A DNA stretch of 64,000 bases, from contig NW_019773548.1 of the NCBI RefSeq assembly GCF_001039355.2, positions 582,618-646,617 of the forward strand, in the 5' to 3' direction. Below are positions 37,131-50,502 of the stretch, in pieces. The position numbers were made by a program, and so were the translations under genes. Every line of letters begins with the position of its first letter. The first letter of the stretch is position 1. This DNA is from Lingula anatina. Taxonomy: Eukaryota; Brachiopoda; Lingulata; Lingulida; Lingulidae. The notes under the pieces were generated by a model. It searched no databases. It saw nothing but the letters and a program-made list of their open reading frames with translations, and was not told the origin of the DNA.

Positions 37131-37785
37131 TTTATTAAATATTTTATTAAATATTTTATTAAATAAATAATCCCACCCTACTAAGGGTTATGAGAGACTA
37201 AAAATGTGCTACTGCATTTAAAATCCATAAAAGTTCATTAAAATTGTTAATTATCAATAAAACATTAAAAATATACATGTGGTCATGTCCTCAACTATAA
37301 AATACATGTAGGGGGCCTATTTGACCAAAGTTTAGAACTAGGGACACAGAGCGGGGGTCGGGGGGGGGGGCGGGCGGTTATTTCCTTAAGCAGACTCCAC
37401 TGTATTAATCGATTGAACAAAGATTATAAACCTTCTGGCGCTGATTTTTTTCTATTTATTGTTCACGCTAAGAGGTTTGTCGTTTTTAGTGACCGAGCGA
37501 TGAACCCCTTCGATCAGTTTCACGTATGTTACTTTGTCCTGACACACGTTTTTATTATAAAGACATGGCTTTAATCCAATTTCAGATTGCGAACGCTAAG
37601 TGCTTTTTTTCGCTTCAAATCATCGTTATATGTTGGACATACGCTGCCGTCGGTTTTTTTTTGTTTCACATTTACAGTTTAACGTCACTGATGCTACGGG
37701 CTCTCATTTTTTCTTCCAAATTATAGAATGATAGAAACCTCCGAATAAAGTGTTTGGTAAACACTTCCCCACGGGAACAGCGAAG

Positions 37786-37837
<52 letters not shown>

Positions 37838-38963
37838 TAACAAAGACATTTCAATACTAAGCAGCGCAGAAATGATATTGTAGATAATACATGTAGTAAC
37901 AATATAGTCGATTAAAGTAATAAGCCATTCATGTGTGACTGATCGACCCTTCAAAGATATTTTGAACGCAATATAATAATTGCAGCGTGGCGCGGAACCT
38001 AGTACTATTCAATTATCTCAGATGTTTTTCTAAAGGCTGTTCAGTTTAAATCCCTAAGTGATTAGATAGCTACGTTTATTAAGTTGCCCAGCCCTCATCT
38101 TCTTTCTCTATCTTGTTTTATGACAGTTGCTTTCCCCTACTCATCCAATACTACTTTATATTCCTTCTTTAATGCTTCCATTTTTTTTTTTCATTTCAAA
38201 ATATATATAAAACCTTGTATATCTATTGAAGTGTCGGTACGTCAAGTGATAGCTGTTACACATTTCTCTCTTTAGGCTCCCAATTCTCGGGGGAAATTTA
38301 TTGGTATATTGGAATAAACCCATGTCAATTGTTAGCTAGCGTTATCAATAGGAGGAGCAGAAAATAAAACGTAGTCAACATTAGTTATTTAAAATCATTT
38401 ATTCTCTTATACGCAAGTCCACATTTCAAAGAGCGTTACAAAATCACGCTCTAACATAAATAAATAATGGAAAAGCTTTGATTAAACGAACTCGATCAGC
38501 TTTTATTTTCAATGTGGAGGTTGTGTGATTTATAAATGAAAGAGTCCAAGCCCATTTATTATTAAGATCCTAAATATACTGTTTTCTGAAGTTCTTGTGT
38601 AACAACTCCAACGGTTAACGACTGACTCCGGCGCGGTGCGCTAACTGTGTGATCTATCCGTCATAATGGAATACCCAATGGGACATGTAGGAACCTCCTA
38701 GACTCGCTCTGGATGAAACACTTTGCCTGCTCTAGGAAACGATGAATCGATTCTGCGCATTGCGGCCTTACCGTCGCCTACAAAAGAAGACTTGGCGGTT
38801 ATATTTAGCTCATTCAGTTGACGCATCAAAACACGATCGTTGTTTTTTAGTGAAGTCATTGTTAGCCAGGGGTAGGTTTGCATGCAGAGCACGACCAGAA
38901 TATTGACGTCGTATGAACACAAAGTAAGGTTTTAGGACTGGTTGGTGAGATGCAGTGTAGTGT
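36361..38963. other. GPCR upstream region with trinucleotide repeats
   Basis: Holds (TAT)n/(TAG)n at about 36797-36836, (TAA)n at about 37091-37130 and another (TAA)n tract at about 37786-37836. A minus-strand open stretch at 38772-38859, beginning MTSLKNNDRVLMRQLNEL and ending at a consensus-like GTAAGG donor, is a weak exon candidate of unknown nature. Confidence 0.5.
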
Positions 38964-40478
38964 ATGTGTGTGATGATGGTGTTTCAGGAACCGAGGCGGT
39001 CTGTCCTTGGAGCCACTGCAGAGACTAGCGTACCTAATGAGACGGAGAATTCCTTCCGACTGTTTGAAAATAGTACATTGATGAATTTACCGGGAGACGT
39101 CGGAAACTATACGAGTATATTTACAGAATCTATTCACTCGGAAGGTAGATTAAGCGACGCCTCTACAAGTGGAGACGAGCCCTTTCCGCACGCGGCGGCA
39201 TATATCCTCACCATGCCTGCGGAACCAGAGAGCACAATGAGCTCGGTTTTCACTGCAAATACCTCCTTGGTGACAAAAAACAACGGAGCAGATTCTCCAG
39301 AGGTCGACTCGGGAATTTATGGAATAATATTCCAAATCATAGTTCTCTATATCCCTCCATTTATATTAGTAGGGGGTATAACAGGGAACATACTGGCGTT
39401 CATCGTGACCTTTAAGAAACGCCACAAACATATTACGGCTTATTTCTTCATATCTGTGATGGCGATATTGGATACTGTGATGTTATTGTTCTTTCAGAGC
39501 ACGTACTGGCTTTTCTTTAATTTTTTCTCGGATAGTAACACAGATGCCCTATGCAAAGGAATGACACTGTGCGAAAAGATTGTCGCTGACTGTTCCATCT
39601 TCACGACCCTCGTCATGACAACGGATAGGTTTGTAGCGATCAAATATCCTCTTAAGGCCAAAACATTTTGCACCGTGTCTCGCTCGTGGAAGGTACTCTT
39701 AACCGGGGCCATTCTGATCGTGTGCAAGAACCTTCATCTTGCCTGGACTGTGCGTTTACACAACGGCCAACTTTGCCTGTTTCTCCCAAAAAACAATGAG
39801 GCTTTGTTGACAGCTTGGCCCTGGTTTGACATTATCGTCACCTTTCTTCTCCCCTTCATGATGTTAACCAGTCTTAACACAGTCATCATTAGAACTGTCC
39901 TTAAAGCCAACAAAACGCAGAAACGTCTCGTGTCTTTCAGTCTAATTAAGAAAATGGACACGCTACAAGTGCCCGGTCAACCGGCTACACCCCACCACTC
40001 CAATCCACAGAAGTCTCATGAACGCCAGCGTCTACAAGTGACAATTATGCTGGTTTCAGTTTCAGTGTTATTTGTTCTTATGACATCCCCGTATAAAATC
40101 CTCTTACTGTTTGATCTTTTTATTGGACAGAACAGCGAGGTTGTGTCATCTGCGTGGTACGTGCTTCTAACTCACGCGTTTCAGCACCTTTATTATACGA
40201 ACAGTGCGGTGAATTTTTATCTCTACTGTCTCAGCGGGCGGATTTTCCGGCGACACCTCAGGCATGTGTGCGGATGCACGAGCAAGAAAAAGAAGCGTTC
40301 TGACCGGGAAATAGACAGCAACACGAACAGCATGATGACAAGTTTTAACACTCGCAGTGAACTAGCCATTAACAATAACACGCTGAACGGGCAGCTTGCC
40401 GTCACCGTCAAAGTCCAGACTGATAAGGATAAACCTCGAAGGCAATCTTGTATCGCCGCTTTTGGAAGGCGGGTGTAG
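38964..40478 (+). CDS. Class A (rhodopsin-family) GPCR, neuropeptide-receptor-like
   Basis: 504-codon single-exon frame for a seven-helix plasma-membrane receptor. A long N-terminus (about 118 residues) carries N-glycosylation sites at 25, 36, 48 and 99. TM1 (119-147) holds GN at 141-142; TM2 contains the conserved Asp at 170; Cys197 (top of TM3) pairs with Cys271 in ECL2; TM3 ends DRF at 221-223; Pro297 marks TM5; TM6 (about 359-380) has SPYK (375-378) instead of CWxP; TM7 ends NFYLY (417-421) instead of NPxxY; a C-terminal basic and cysteine stretch (430-444) may be palmitoylated. The overall pattern suits lophotrochozoan peptide receptors, but the ligand cannot be named. A TTTCAG acceptor-like site ends at 38988 inside the first codons, so the true start could lie in an upstream exon. 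No clear AATAAA follows. Confidence 0.88.
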   Translation: MCVMMVFQEPRRSVLGATAETSVPNETENSFRLFENSTLMNLPGDVGNYTSIFTESIHSEGRLSDASTSGDEPFPHAAAYILTMPAEPESTMSSVFTANTSLVTKNNGADSPEVDSGIYGIIFQIIVLYIPPFILVGGITGNILAFIVTFKKRHKHITAYFFISVMAILDTVMLLFFQSTYWLFFNFFSDSNTDALCKGMTLCEKIVADCSIFTTLVMTTDRFVAIKYPLKAKTFCTVSRSWKVLLTGAILIVCKNLHLAWTVRLHNGQLCLFLPKNNEALLTAWPWFDIIVTFLLPFMMLTSLNTVIIRTVLKANKTQKRLVSFSLIKKMDTLQVPGQPATPHHSNPQKSHERQRLQVTIMLVSVSVLFVLMTSPYKILLLFDLFIGQNSEVVSSAWYVLLTHAFQHLYYTNSAVNFYLYCLSGRIFRRHLRHVCGCTSKKKKRSDREIDSNTNSMMTSFNTRSELAINNNTLNGQLAVTVKVQTDKDKPRRQSCIAAFGRRV

Positions 40479-40931
40479 TGGATATCATAATAATACATAC
40501 AACAGATTATCGAGGAATTATATTTTGATCCAACGTGAAGATGTTGTATTTGTCTTGGAATATGTACACTGTTTCTAATGTCTGCATGAAGACATATTTG
40601 GAATACATTTAACGCTACTCATTCATTGTGTTTATTTATTCTGTGAAGATAAAGATATACAATTCTTTAGCAATCTAAGTGTGCCTAACCAGAGCGTTCA
40701 CGTCGCTGGGTATGGATGAGGAATAACTAGCGATCAAAAACGAATTTTTCCAAAACATTTGAGCACTACGCTCATTGAAAGTATTCCATCAGATGTTCCT
40801 CAGTTTCGACATTATATACCTATTTAAAACTTTAAAACAAAACATGACGCCATGCTACCTGCAGACGGTAGTCTAGTTTAACTATAACAATTGTTTACAT
40901 TTTCCAATATCCGTTATGTCATTCTAGCTAA

Positions 40932-43900
40932 GCCATTTTCTATGGCCTTTAATAAAAACCATCAAAACGGTAAATTGGTTGATTCAGTTTTAGAACATTA
41001 TACTCGATCTCCGAACAGCACTTACGAGCACTCTAACCAAATTGGTTCAAAACCCCAATGCCACTGGTACACGTGTAATATGCCGCAAGCTGCAATTATG
41101 TGTAAGAGCCTACAACACCAGCACCATCAAATTTACCCTTTTCTGTAAGAGAAAACGCCTCAGCAATATACGCGGATCAAACGTTTGGATATAACGATTC
41201 ATTTTTACTGCCCCTGGTGTTTTAAGATATGCCGTAATCAATGGCACTTGCATACAGATACTGGTGATACAATATGGGTATTTATTTTCCTGGTTTTCTT
41301 CATATAGCCTCTAGTGAAGTATATGTTTATTTTTGCTTTACCTGTACTTAAACACGTGACCTCACACGTGAGGCTGGTGCGTTATTTGACACGTACATAA
41401 TCTGGCAGTTTATTATTTTAACCTGTAACTGCTTTATGTTATTTTCACCTGTTGACACGGACTAGGATACACCTGTGCTGAGGAGTACAAATTAGTGGCA
41501 AAATGCTGTCATGTCCACAGTTACTGGAAAATCTGAAGTTTGTTTTTGGAACTATATTGGCTTAACTAATATAATACTAATCTTCAAGGATACCATTTAT
41601 TTATTTTGTAACATAAGAAGCAAAAATAATTATATGGGTACTTTTCGGGGTAAAACATACATAACATAGGTAAAGGGCTGTTAATTTGATGATAATTACT
41701 TTTAAATTACCCAGATAGTAATTGATTTATTTCGCTCTCTTTAAGGTGTTTTTTTATGTTGATCTGCAAATAGACGCATGGTTGTCCCCAGTGTTTTAAT
41801 GGCTTCTTACGTTGCATGAGCTAACACATACAACCCGCGCAAGCATAATAACAGAAGTGGACCAAAGTTTGAGTCATTCTATCAGAGATAACATGTTCTT
41901 TATGGAGTCTCCGTGTCTAATGGTTTTATGATATCCTGTATATTTAGTGTATCTTTCTGCCTTAAACTGGGTAAATTTTTCATATAGTCTACAAGGAACT
42001 CCATCGGCTGGGAAATACTCCCATTTACGGCGAATCCGTCATTTAATTGCTGTCTTGACGCCAATACGTGTTCATCGATTTGTTCGGTTCGCAGAAATCA
42101 CCATGAAATCTTTTCAGACTCCGTATTCAGATTGCCTAATTGACTTGCCTTATATCAGAGATTACTGATAGTCTATAAATGTTGGATTGTCTTCCTCTGT
42201 GTGAACACCATATAGAACTTCTTGCTTCGTTTGAACTTTGGAAATTTCAGCCAATATCCACGGCATTTACTATAAATGGCAATCAAAAAATTCAACTTCA
42301 GTACAAATTCATTGATAAGTCAACGTCGGTAATTGTTGGAAGTTCTGGGAAAACTGTGCTGCTTTGTGATTCTAATTCACCTCAAACAGAAGATGATTGT
42401 TATTTGATATCGACCTGCATATTGCTTTTCAAATCTCAGTTTGTATCGGTTCCCGTTCTGTGTAACTTACAATAGTTTACGACCTCAGCAGTCAATTATG
42501 AACAAAGAATGTTTGCTATCCGTGGTGACTTTTGGCTTTTAAAAGCGTGCTGCGTTACTTTTTCTTGGTTCTATAGCAAAGAATAACATTGTTTGTTCCG
42601 AGCTATCTTATTTTTGTTTACCAGAGGAAGCCGTGGACTTACAGGAAGAATATATGCTTTTTAAATATGAAAAAAAAGTTACTCGTTTTACTGTTCGCAT
42701 ACAGTGGGTTTAAAGGTGAGGAGTCCGTAATTAAGGCTAGACAGTGGCTTGGGCGAAGATCACAATACGCGATTGGGGAATAATGTAATTTTTAAATACA
42801 CACTATATATAGACTGTTGTTGATAGTTTTCTTGTTGATGTGCCTATGTAACAGACAAAAATAGTCGCTCTTTGGCAGCCAAACATTTATCTTCTAAGAC
42901 ACGCAATCATTGAAATGAATGAAAAGGAAGGATCAATATTCAACACAGTAGAAAGAAACCAACACTTGTGATCCATGAAGTGAGTAATATAATATTTACC
43001 AACCGCGTTCTTAAAAGAGGTGCATTGGACGTATTTATTTTTACTCGTTTTATAATTACAAGCTCAAGTCATTCTTGTTACTCCACGGTCTACAGTCAAA
43101 CGTTGTCAACATATTCTATGCCAAAAGGATGGGTCTTCTTTATTGGGTTGTTTTTAAAAACTAATAACATGTATCTTCTTTCAAAAACACTATCAAAATC
43201 ACTTATTCTAAGATCCTCGTGTTACGAGTTACCGCGCCGGATGTAAGCTCTGTAAAAGTGATTACGGCAAAATGAAACCGTCCGTAATTGCCAGAACAAA
43301 GCACTGTCTCCCTATCACTGTGCCCACATCAGTCTCGTACCTAGTGGCTTTAGGAGATAAACCCATCAATCATACGGTTTAACACGTAAACAAGTCGAAT
43401 ATAGCAGCAACCATGAGGTCATTATTAAAATATCGATTCATTGTCTGCTCGGCTGTTTTATTGATAGGCCGCATGAGGTGGGACGGGAGAGGGCAGGGCG
43501 GCCAGCTCATCGGTCAAATGCGGCAATGCCTTCACATCATTAAACACCAAAGGATGAAGCAGAGTCCAGAGGCCATTGACGGAACATTTGCCCATTTTTA
43601 TTGGAAGGCTAAAGGCAGTTTTACTATATAACCAGACAGTTATACATATAGGAACACATTTTGATCTTTCTAAGTCTGTAATAGACGTTCAAAGTTAAAA
43701 CAATATTTTCAGATGGTAAAATGAACAGGTGCGAGTTGTTAGAAATAGATCAAATGTTTGGAAGAGAACATTTGTTCAACATACAGTTACATGTGTACAT
43801 GTGTAACCATTTAATGGATCTTTCCCTTGAAAGGGAAACAGGTATGCCAACGTGTATTTCAATTAGTGTGAAAAATCAGTACTGAAATAATATAAGATAA

Positions 43901-45882
43901 AAAGAAACAAAAACAGCACCCCAGGAATATTGTGGTTGAGAAGATAGCTAATTCTTTAATACAAAACCAATACAAAAGCCATTTGGTTTCTAAACTCCAT
44001 CAATTAGCTAGATATTAGATTTGTCCAAATCTATAGTGTGAAGTAGACCAGTGGCATCCTAGTTACACTATGGATGTCTTTGACCACTTGTTGATGACAT
44101 ATTATAGTCCTCGTAGTTACGCAATAATCTTATTTTGAACAACAAACACTCTGAGATTGGATAAGTGTCTGGAGGACCGTGGTTTCAATCAAATTGTCTT
44201 CTACGTCAAGGGTTTCGTCTTACTTTACAAAGACTTCGGAAGTGAACGACTTTAGCAGAATTCCCTGCAGTACAGTAAACCAATTAGATGATGTATAGTT
44301 CAATACGTCGGAATGGATTCCAATTAAGGCTGCATGTGAAGCAAGGCATTTTTGTGTACTACAGCTTTGTCATTTCCATTAAAAAGGTGTAAACTTTTCA
44401 TTGCATAGGTTCCGGGAATTGTGGTATATGACAACCGTGACGTTTGGGTGAACGCCAGACTGAAGTTAAGAATCATAGCTTTCACCAGAATTATTTGCAT
44501 ATGCGCATTAATTAAAGAGATGAATCCTTAATTTGCCACTGAAATGTTTAAGTTTGAGGATTTTTCAGTATGTGCTATTAGTAAAATATGGTTTAATCTT
44601 CTGTCTGTTTGTGATTTAGGCATTCTTTTACTAACCTCATTTCACTCAACGAGTTTGTGTTTAAAAGGTTTCAGTGAAGCTGAGTCAATACACCGCGAGT
44701 CCCAACCACTCACCATCTGTCATTTATGAAACCATGTGCTCTGGTTTCAAAATCTTACTTCATTGTCAAATAATCCTCGGTATATTATAAACACTTTTCA
44801 TTGACTCATCATTTTTGTCAATGTTATATTGAAAGTATTAATCCTAAATGTGAAGCACAGCTTCTACCTGTACATGTGCCTCCAGGTGTGTAGCCTAAAA
44901 GAGGACATTCTCCTTCGGAAGCGGCACAGACAAATTCAACCATATTATACTCCATATCAAAGCCCCTTTTACCCTGGAGCACTTCCATACAGGGGAAGAG
45001 CAAAGGTATAACTTCCAGATATCAAGATAAATGTTCACAGGAGAGGAGTGGCTTTAATTAGCCGTCAACAGGTGTAGAAATTATTTCAGTTCCTGGGTCA
45101 GGTGTGGCAGTTCAATTAACAGACACTGTACCACTGCATAGAATACAAAATAGCGAGCTGTTAAGATAAACTTGAAAGAATGCATTACAAGTTTTAACTG
45201 CAGAGCGTAAGACAAAGGATGCACTGACATGCAGTGCTCGATCGAATTAGAAAAGGCATCTGAAATATAAGTTAATTCTAGATGAGAACTTGGAGATGCA
45301 TATATCTGTGAAAAGAAACCGCTTTGTACGTTGAATGACTAATTCGTAGAAGGGTAACGAAATTATTCAAGTGCAGTACATGAGGAACAGCTTTTCTGTT
45401 TTCCGTTTGCTCTTATAATTACACACTTTTCAAAAAAAATACATGCTTTTCAAGACATTACCTTTTGTTGATGGCATGAAAGCTATTTTTGCTATACAAA
45501 CTCATAGTAATAAAATAATAATAATAATAATAATAATTTGTTTATTTCAATATCGACCTCTCCACATACCATCAGATAAACCCACGCTGCACGTTAAAAC
45601 ACGCCGTTCTGTCCAATATATCTTGAATACACACTGCATGTCATCTACCGGTAGTGGTGATGCAACCAAATAAGTACTAATACCTGTATATTGTTATTTT
45701 ATCAGACAGTATATACCAATGATTACATGTACGGGGAAATTGCTGAAAATCAGTATAAGCCTTTGACATACATGTACGTAGATATATGGTAGAAAAAGAT
45801 TATTAACACAGCGAAAATAATACTTCTAGAGATATTTAAGGCATTTTACGGATATCAAAATGTGTCAGAATCAAAAAGCTTA
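40932..45882. repeat. First copy of 5 kb duplicated segment (allelic contig overlap)
   Basis: Matches 45899-50848 base for base at about 99%, with scattered substitutions, small indels and a different (TAA)n length (about 45512-45538 here, 50463-50503 there). The copy ends 13 bases before the N at 45896. Mostly non-coding apart from the exon at 44886-45005. Confidence 0.9.
44886..45005 (+). CDS. Internal coding exon supported by allele comparison (copy 1)
   Basis: Exactly 40 codons in phase 0 at both ends, between acceptor TGCCTCCAG and donor AAAG|GTATAA. The peptide starts VCSLKEDILLRKRHRQIQ, is basic, then turns rich in Tyr and Pro (YYTPYQSPFYPGALPY). Against the second copy at 49852-49971 there are two differences (TGT/TGC and GAG/GAA), both synonymous in this frame; in the overlapping frame one of them makes a stop. 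That pattern indicates protein-level constraint. The parent gene is not recognised; partner exons are not visible nearby. Confidence 0.55.
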
Positions 45883-45895
45883 CACCCCATTTCCA

Positions 45896-45896
45896 N
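45896..45896. other. Assembly gap (single N) at start of second 5 kb copy
   Basis: The duplicated segment resumes 3 bases after the N, and the unmatched tail before it is only 13 bases. Confidence 0.9.
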
Positions 45897-45898
45897 AT

Positions 45899-48800
45899 GC
45901 CATTTTCTATGGCCTTTAATAAAAACCATCAAAACGGTAAATTGGTTGATTCAGTTTTAGAACATTATACTCGATCTCCGAACAGCACTTACGAGCACTC
46001 TAACCAAATTGGTTCAAAACCCCAATGCCACTGGTACACGTGTAATATGCCGCAAGCTGCAATTATGTGTAAGAGCCTACAACACCAGCACCATCAAATT
46101 TACCCTTTTCTGTAAGAGAAAACGCCTCAGCAATATACGCGGATCAAACGTTTGGATATAACGATTCATTTTTACTGCCCCTGGTGTTTTAAGATATGTC
46201 TTAATCAATGGCACTTGCATACAGATACTGGTGATACAATATGGGTATTTATTTTCCTGGTTTTCTTCATATAGCCTCTAGTGAAGTATATGTTTATTTT
46301 TGCTTTACCTGTACTTAAACACGTGACCTCACACGTGAGGCTGGTGCGTTATTTGACACGTACATAATCTGGCAGTTTATTCTTTTAATTAACCTGTAAC
46401 TGCTTTATGTTATTTTCACCTGTTGACACGGACTAGGATACCCCTGTGCTGAGGAGTACAAATTAGTGGCAAGATACTGTCATGTCCACAGTTACTGGAA
46501 AATCTGAAGTTTGTTTTTGGAACTATATTGGCTTAACTAATATAATACTAATCTTCAAGGATACCATTTATTTATTTTGTAACATAAGAAGCAAAAATAA
46601 TTATATGGGTACTTTTCGGGGTAAAACATACATAACATAGGTAAAGGGCTTTTAATTTGATGATAATTACTTTTAAATTACCCAGATAGTAATTGATTTA
46701 TTTCGCTCTCTTTAAGGTGTTTTTTTTATGTTGATCTGCAAATAGACGCATGGTTGTCCCCAGTGTTTTAATGGCTTCTTACGTTGCATGAGCTAACACA
46801 TACAACCCGCGCAAGCATAATAACAGAAGTAGACCAAAGTTTGAGTCATTCTATCAGAGATAACATGTTCTTTATGGAATCTCCGTGTCTAATGGTTTTA
46901 TGATATCCTGTATATTTAGTGTATGTTTCTGCCCTAAACTGGGTACAATTTTCACAGAGTCTACAAGGAACTCCATCGGCTGGGAAATACTCCCATTTAC
47001 GGCGAATCCGTCATTTAATTGCTGTCTTGACGCCAATACGTGTTCATCGATTTGTTCGCAGAAATCACCATGAAATCTTTTCAGACTCCGTATTCAGATT
47101 GCCTAATTGACTTGCCTTATATCAGAGATTACTGATAGTCTATAAATGTTGGATTGTCTTCCTCTGTGTGAACACCATATAGAACGTCTTGCTTCGTTTG
47201 AACTTTGGAAATTTCAGCCAATATTCATGGCATTTACTATAAATGGCAATAAAAAAATTCAACTTCAGTACAATTTCATTGATAAGTCAACGTCGGTAAT
47301 TAATGGAAGTTCTGGGAAAACTGTGCTGCTTTGTGATTCTAATTCACCTCAAACAGAGGATGATTGTTATTTGATATCGACTTGCATATTGCTTTTCAAA
47401 TCTCAGTTTGTATCGGTTCCCGTTCTGTGGAACTTACAATAGTTTACGATCTCAGCAGTCAATTATGAACAAAGAATGTTTGCTATCCGTGGTGACTTTT
47501 GGCTTTTAAAAGCGTGCTGCGTTACTTTTTCTTGGTTCTATAGCAAAGAATAACATTGTTTGTTCCGAGCTATCTTATTTTTGTTTACCAGAGGAAGCCG
47601 TGGACTTACAGGAAGAATATATGCTTTTTAAATATGAAAAAAAAGTTACTCGTTTTACTTATCGCATACAGTGGGTTTAAAGGTGAGGAGTCCGTAATTA
47701 AGGCTAGACAGTGGCTTGGGCGAAGATCACAATACGCGATTTGGGAATAATGTAATTTTTAAATACACACTATATATAGACTGTTGTTGATAGTTTTCTT
47801 GTTGATGTGCCTATGTAACAGACAAAAATAGTCGCTGTTTGGCAGCCAAACATTTATCTTCTAAGACACGCAATCATTGAAATGAATGAAAAGGAAGGAT
47901 CAATATTCAACACAGTAGAAAGAAACCAACACTTGTGATCCATGAAGTGAGTAATATAATATTTACCAACCGCGTTCTTAAAAGAGGTGCATTGGACGTA
48001 TTTATTTTTACTCGTTTTATAATTACAAGCTCAAGTCATTCTTGTTACTCCACGGTCTACAGTCAAACGTTGTCAACATATTCTATGCCAAAAGGATGGG
48101 TCTTCTTTATTGGGTTGTTTTTAAAGACTAATAACATGTATCTTCTTTCAAAAACACTATCAAAATCACTTATTCTAAGATCCTCGTGTTACGAGTTACC
48201 GCGCCGGATGTAAGCTCTGTAAAAGTGATTACGGCAAAATGAAACCGTCCGTAATTGCCAGAACAAAGCACTGTCTCCCTATCACTGTGCCCACATCAGT
48301 CTCGTACCTAGTGGCTTTAGGAGATAAACCCATCAATCATACGGTTTAACACGTAAACAAGTCGAATATAGCAGCAACCATGAGGTCATTATTAAAATAT
48401 CGATTCATTGTCTGCTCGGCTGTTTTATTGATAGGCCGCATGAGGTGGGACGGGAGAGGGCAGGGCGGCCAGCTCATCGGTCAAATGCGGCAGTGCCTTC
48501 ACATCATTAAACACCAAAGGATGAAGCAGAGTCCAGAGGCCATTGACGGAACATTTGCCCATTTTTATTGGAAGGCTAAAGGCAGTTTTACTATATAACC
48601 AGACAGTTATACATATAGGAACACATTTTCATCTTTCTAAGTCTGTAATAGACGTTCAAAGTTAAAACAATATTTTCAGATGGTAAAATGAACAGGTGCG
48701 AGTTGTTAGAAATAGATCAAATGTTTGGAAGAGAACATTTGTTCAACATACAGTTACATGTGTATATGTGTAACCATTTAATGGATCTTTCCCTTGAAAA

Positions 48801-50462
48801 GGAAACAGGTATGCCAACGTGTATTTCAATTAGTGTGAAAAATCAGTACTGAAATAATATAAGATAAAAAGAAACAAAAACAGCACCCCAGGAATATTGT
48901 GGTTGAGAAGATAGCTAATTCTTTAATACAAAACCAATACAAAAGCAATTTGGTTTCTAAACTCCATCAATTAGCTAGATATTAGCTTTGTCCAAATCTA
49001 TAGTGTGAAGTAGACGAGTGGCATCCTAGTTACACTATGGATGTCTTTGACCACTTGTTGATGACATATTATAGTCCTCGTAGTTACGCAATAATCTTAA
49101 TTTGAACAACAAACACTCTGAGATTGGATAAGTGTCTGGAGGACCGTGGTTTCAATCAAATTGTCTTCTACGTCAAGGGTTTCGTCTTACTTTACAAAGA
49201 CTTCGGAAGTGAACGACTTTAGCAGAATTCCCTGCAGTACAGTAAACCAATTAGATGATGTATAGTTCAATACGTCGGAATGGATTCCAATTAAGGCTGC
49301 ATGTGAAGCAAGGCATTTTTGTGTACTACAGTTTTGTCATTTCCATTATAAGGTGTAAACTTTTCATTGCATAGGTTCCGGGAATTGTGGTATATGACAA
49401 CCGTGACATTTGGGTGAACGCCAGACTGAAGTTAAGAATCATAGCTTTCACCAGAATTATTTGCATATGCGCATTAATTAAAGAGATGAATCCTTAATTT
49501 GCCACTGAAATGTTTAAGTTTGAGGATTTTTCAGTATGTGCTATTAGTAAAATATGGTTTAATCTTCTGTCTGTTTGTGATTTAGGCATTCTTTTACTAA
49601 CCTCATTTCACTCAACGAGTTTGTGTTTAAAAGGTTTCAGTGAAGCTGAGTCAATACACCGCGAGTCCCAACCACTCACCATCTGTCATTTATGAAACCA
49701 TGTGCTCTGGTTTCAAAATCTTACTTCATTGTCAAATAATCCTCGGTATATTAAAAACACTTTTCATTGACTCATCATTTTTGTCAATCTTATATTGAAA
49801 GTATTAATCCTAAATGTGAAGCACAGCTTCTACCTGTACATGTGCCTCCAGGTGTGCAGCCTAAAAGAAGACATTCTCCTTCGGAAGCGGCACAGACAAA
49901 TTCAACCATATTATACTCCATATCAAAGCCCCTTTTACCCTGGAGCACTTCCATACAGGGGAAGAGCAAAGGTATAACTTCCAGATATCAAGATAAATGT
50001 TCGCAGGAGAGGAGTGGCTTAGCTCCCTCAACAGGTGTAGAAATTATTTCAGTTCCTGGGTCAGGTGTGGCCGATTCAATTAACGGACACTTTACCACTG
50101 CATAGAATAGCGAGCTGTTAAGATAAACTTGAAAGAATGCCTTACAAGTTTTAACTGCAGAGCGTATAGTAAGACAAAGGATTCACTGACATGTAGTGCT
50201 CGATCGAATAATAAAAGGCATCTAAAATATAAGTTACTTCTAGATGAGAACTTGGAGATGCATATATCTGCTTTGTACGTTGAATGACTAATTCGTAGAA
50301 GGGTAACGAAATGATTCAAGTGCAGTACATGTGGAACAGCTTTTCTGTTTTCCGTTTGCTCTTATAATTACACACTTTTCAAAAAAAAAAAATACATGCT
50401 TTTCAAGACATTACCTTTTGTTGATGGCATGAAAGCTATTTTTGCTATACAAACTCATAGTA

Positions 50463-50502
<40 letters not shown>

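Noticed and set aside
42179-42475. 98-codon frame present in both 5 kb copies
   Set aside because: The copies differ by 7 amino-acid replacements against about 2 synonymous changes, so there is no sign of protein constraint.
43413-43631. 72-codon frame with hydrophobic start, identical in both copies
   Set aside because: Only one (silent) difference over about 400 bases, but expected differences at about 1% divergence are too few to infer constraint; no family resemblance and no splice context.
49767-50105. 112-codon frame in the second 5 kb copy
   Set aside because: The corresponding frame in the first copy has an in-frame stop and indels; the overlapping 40-codon exon frame explains the coding signal better.
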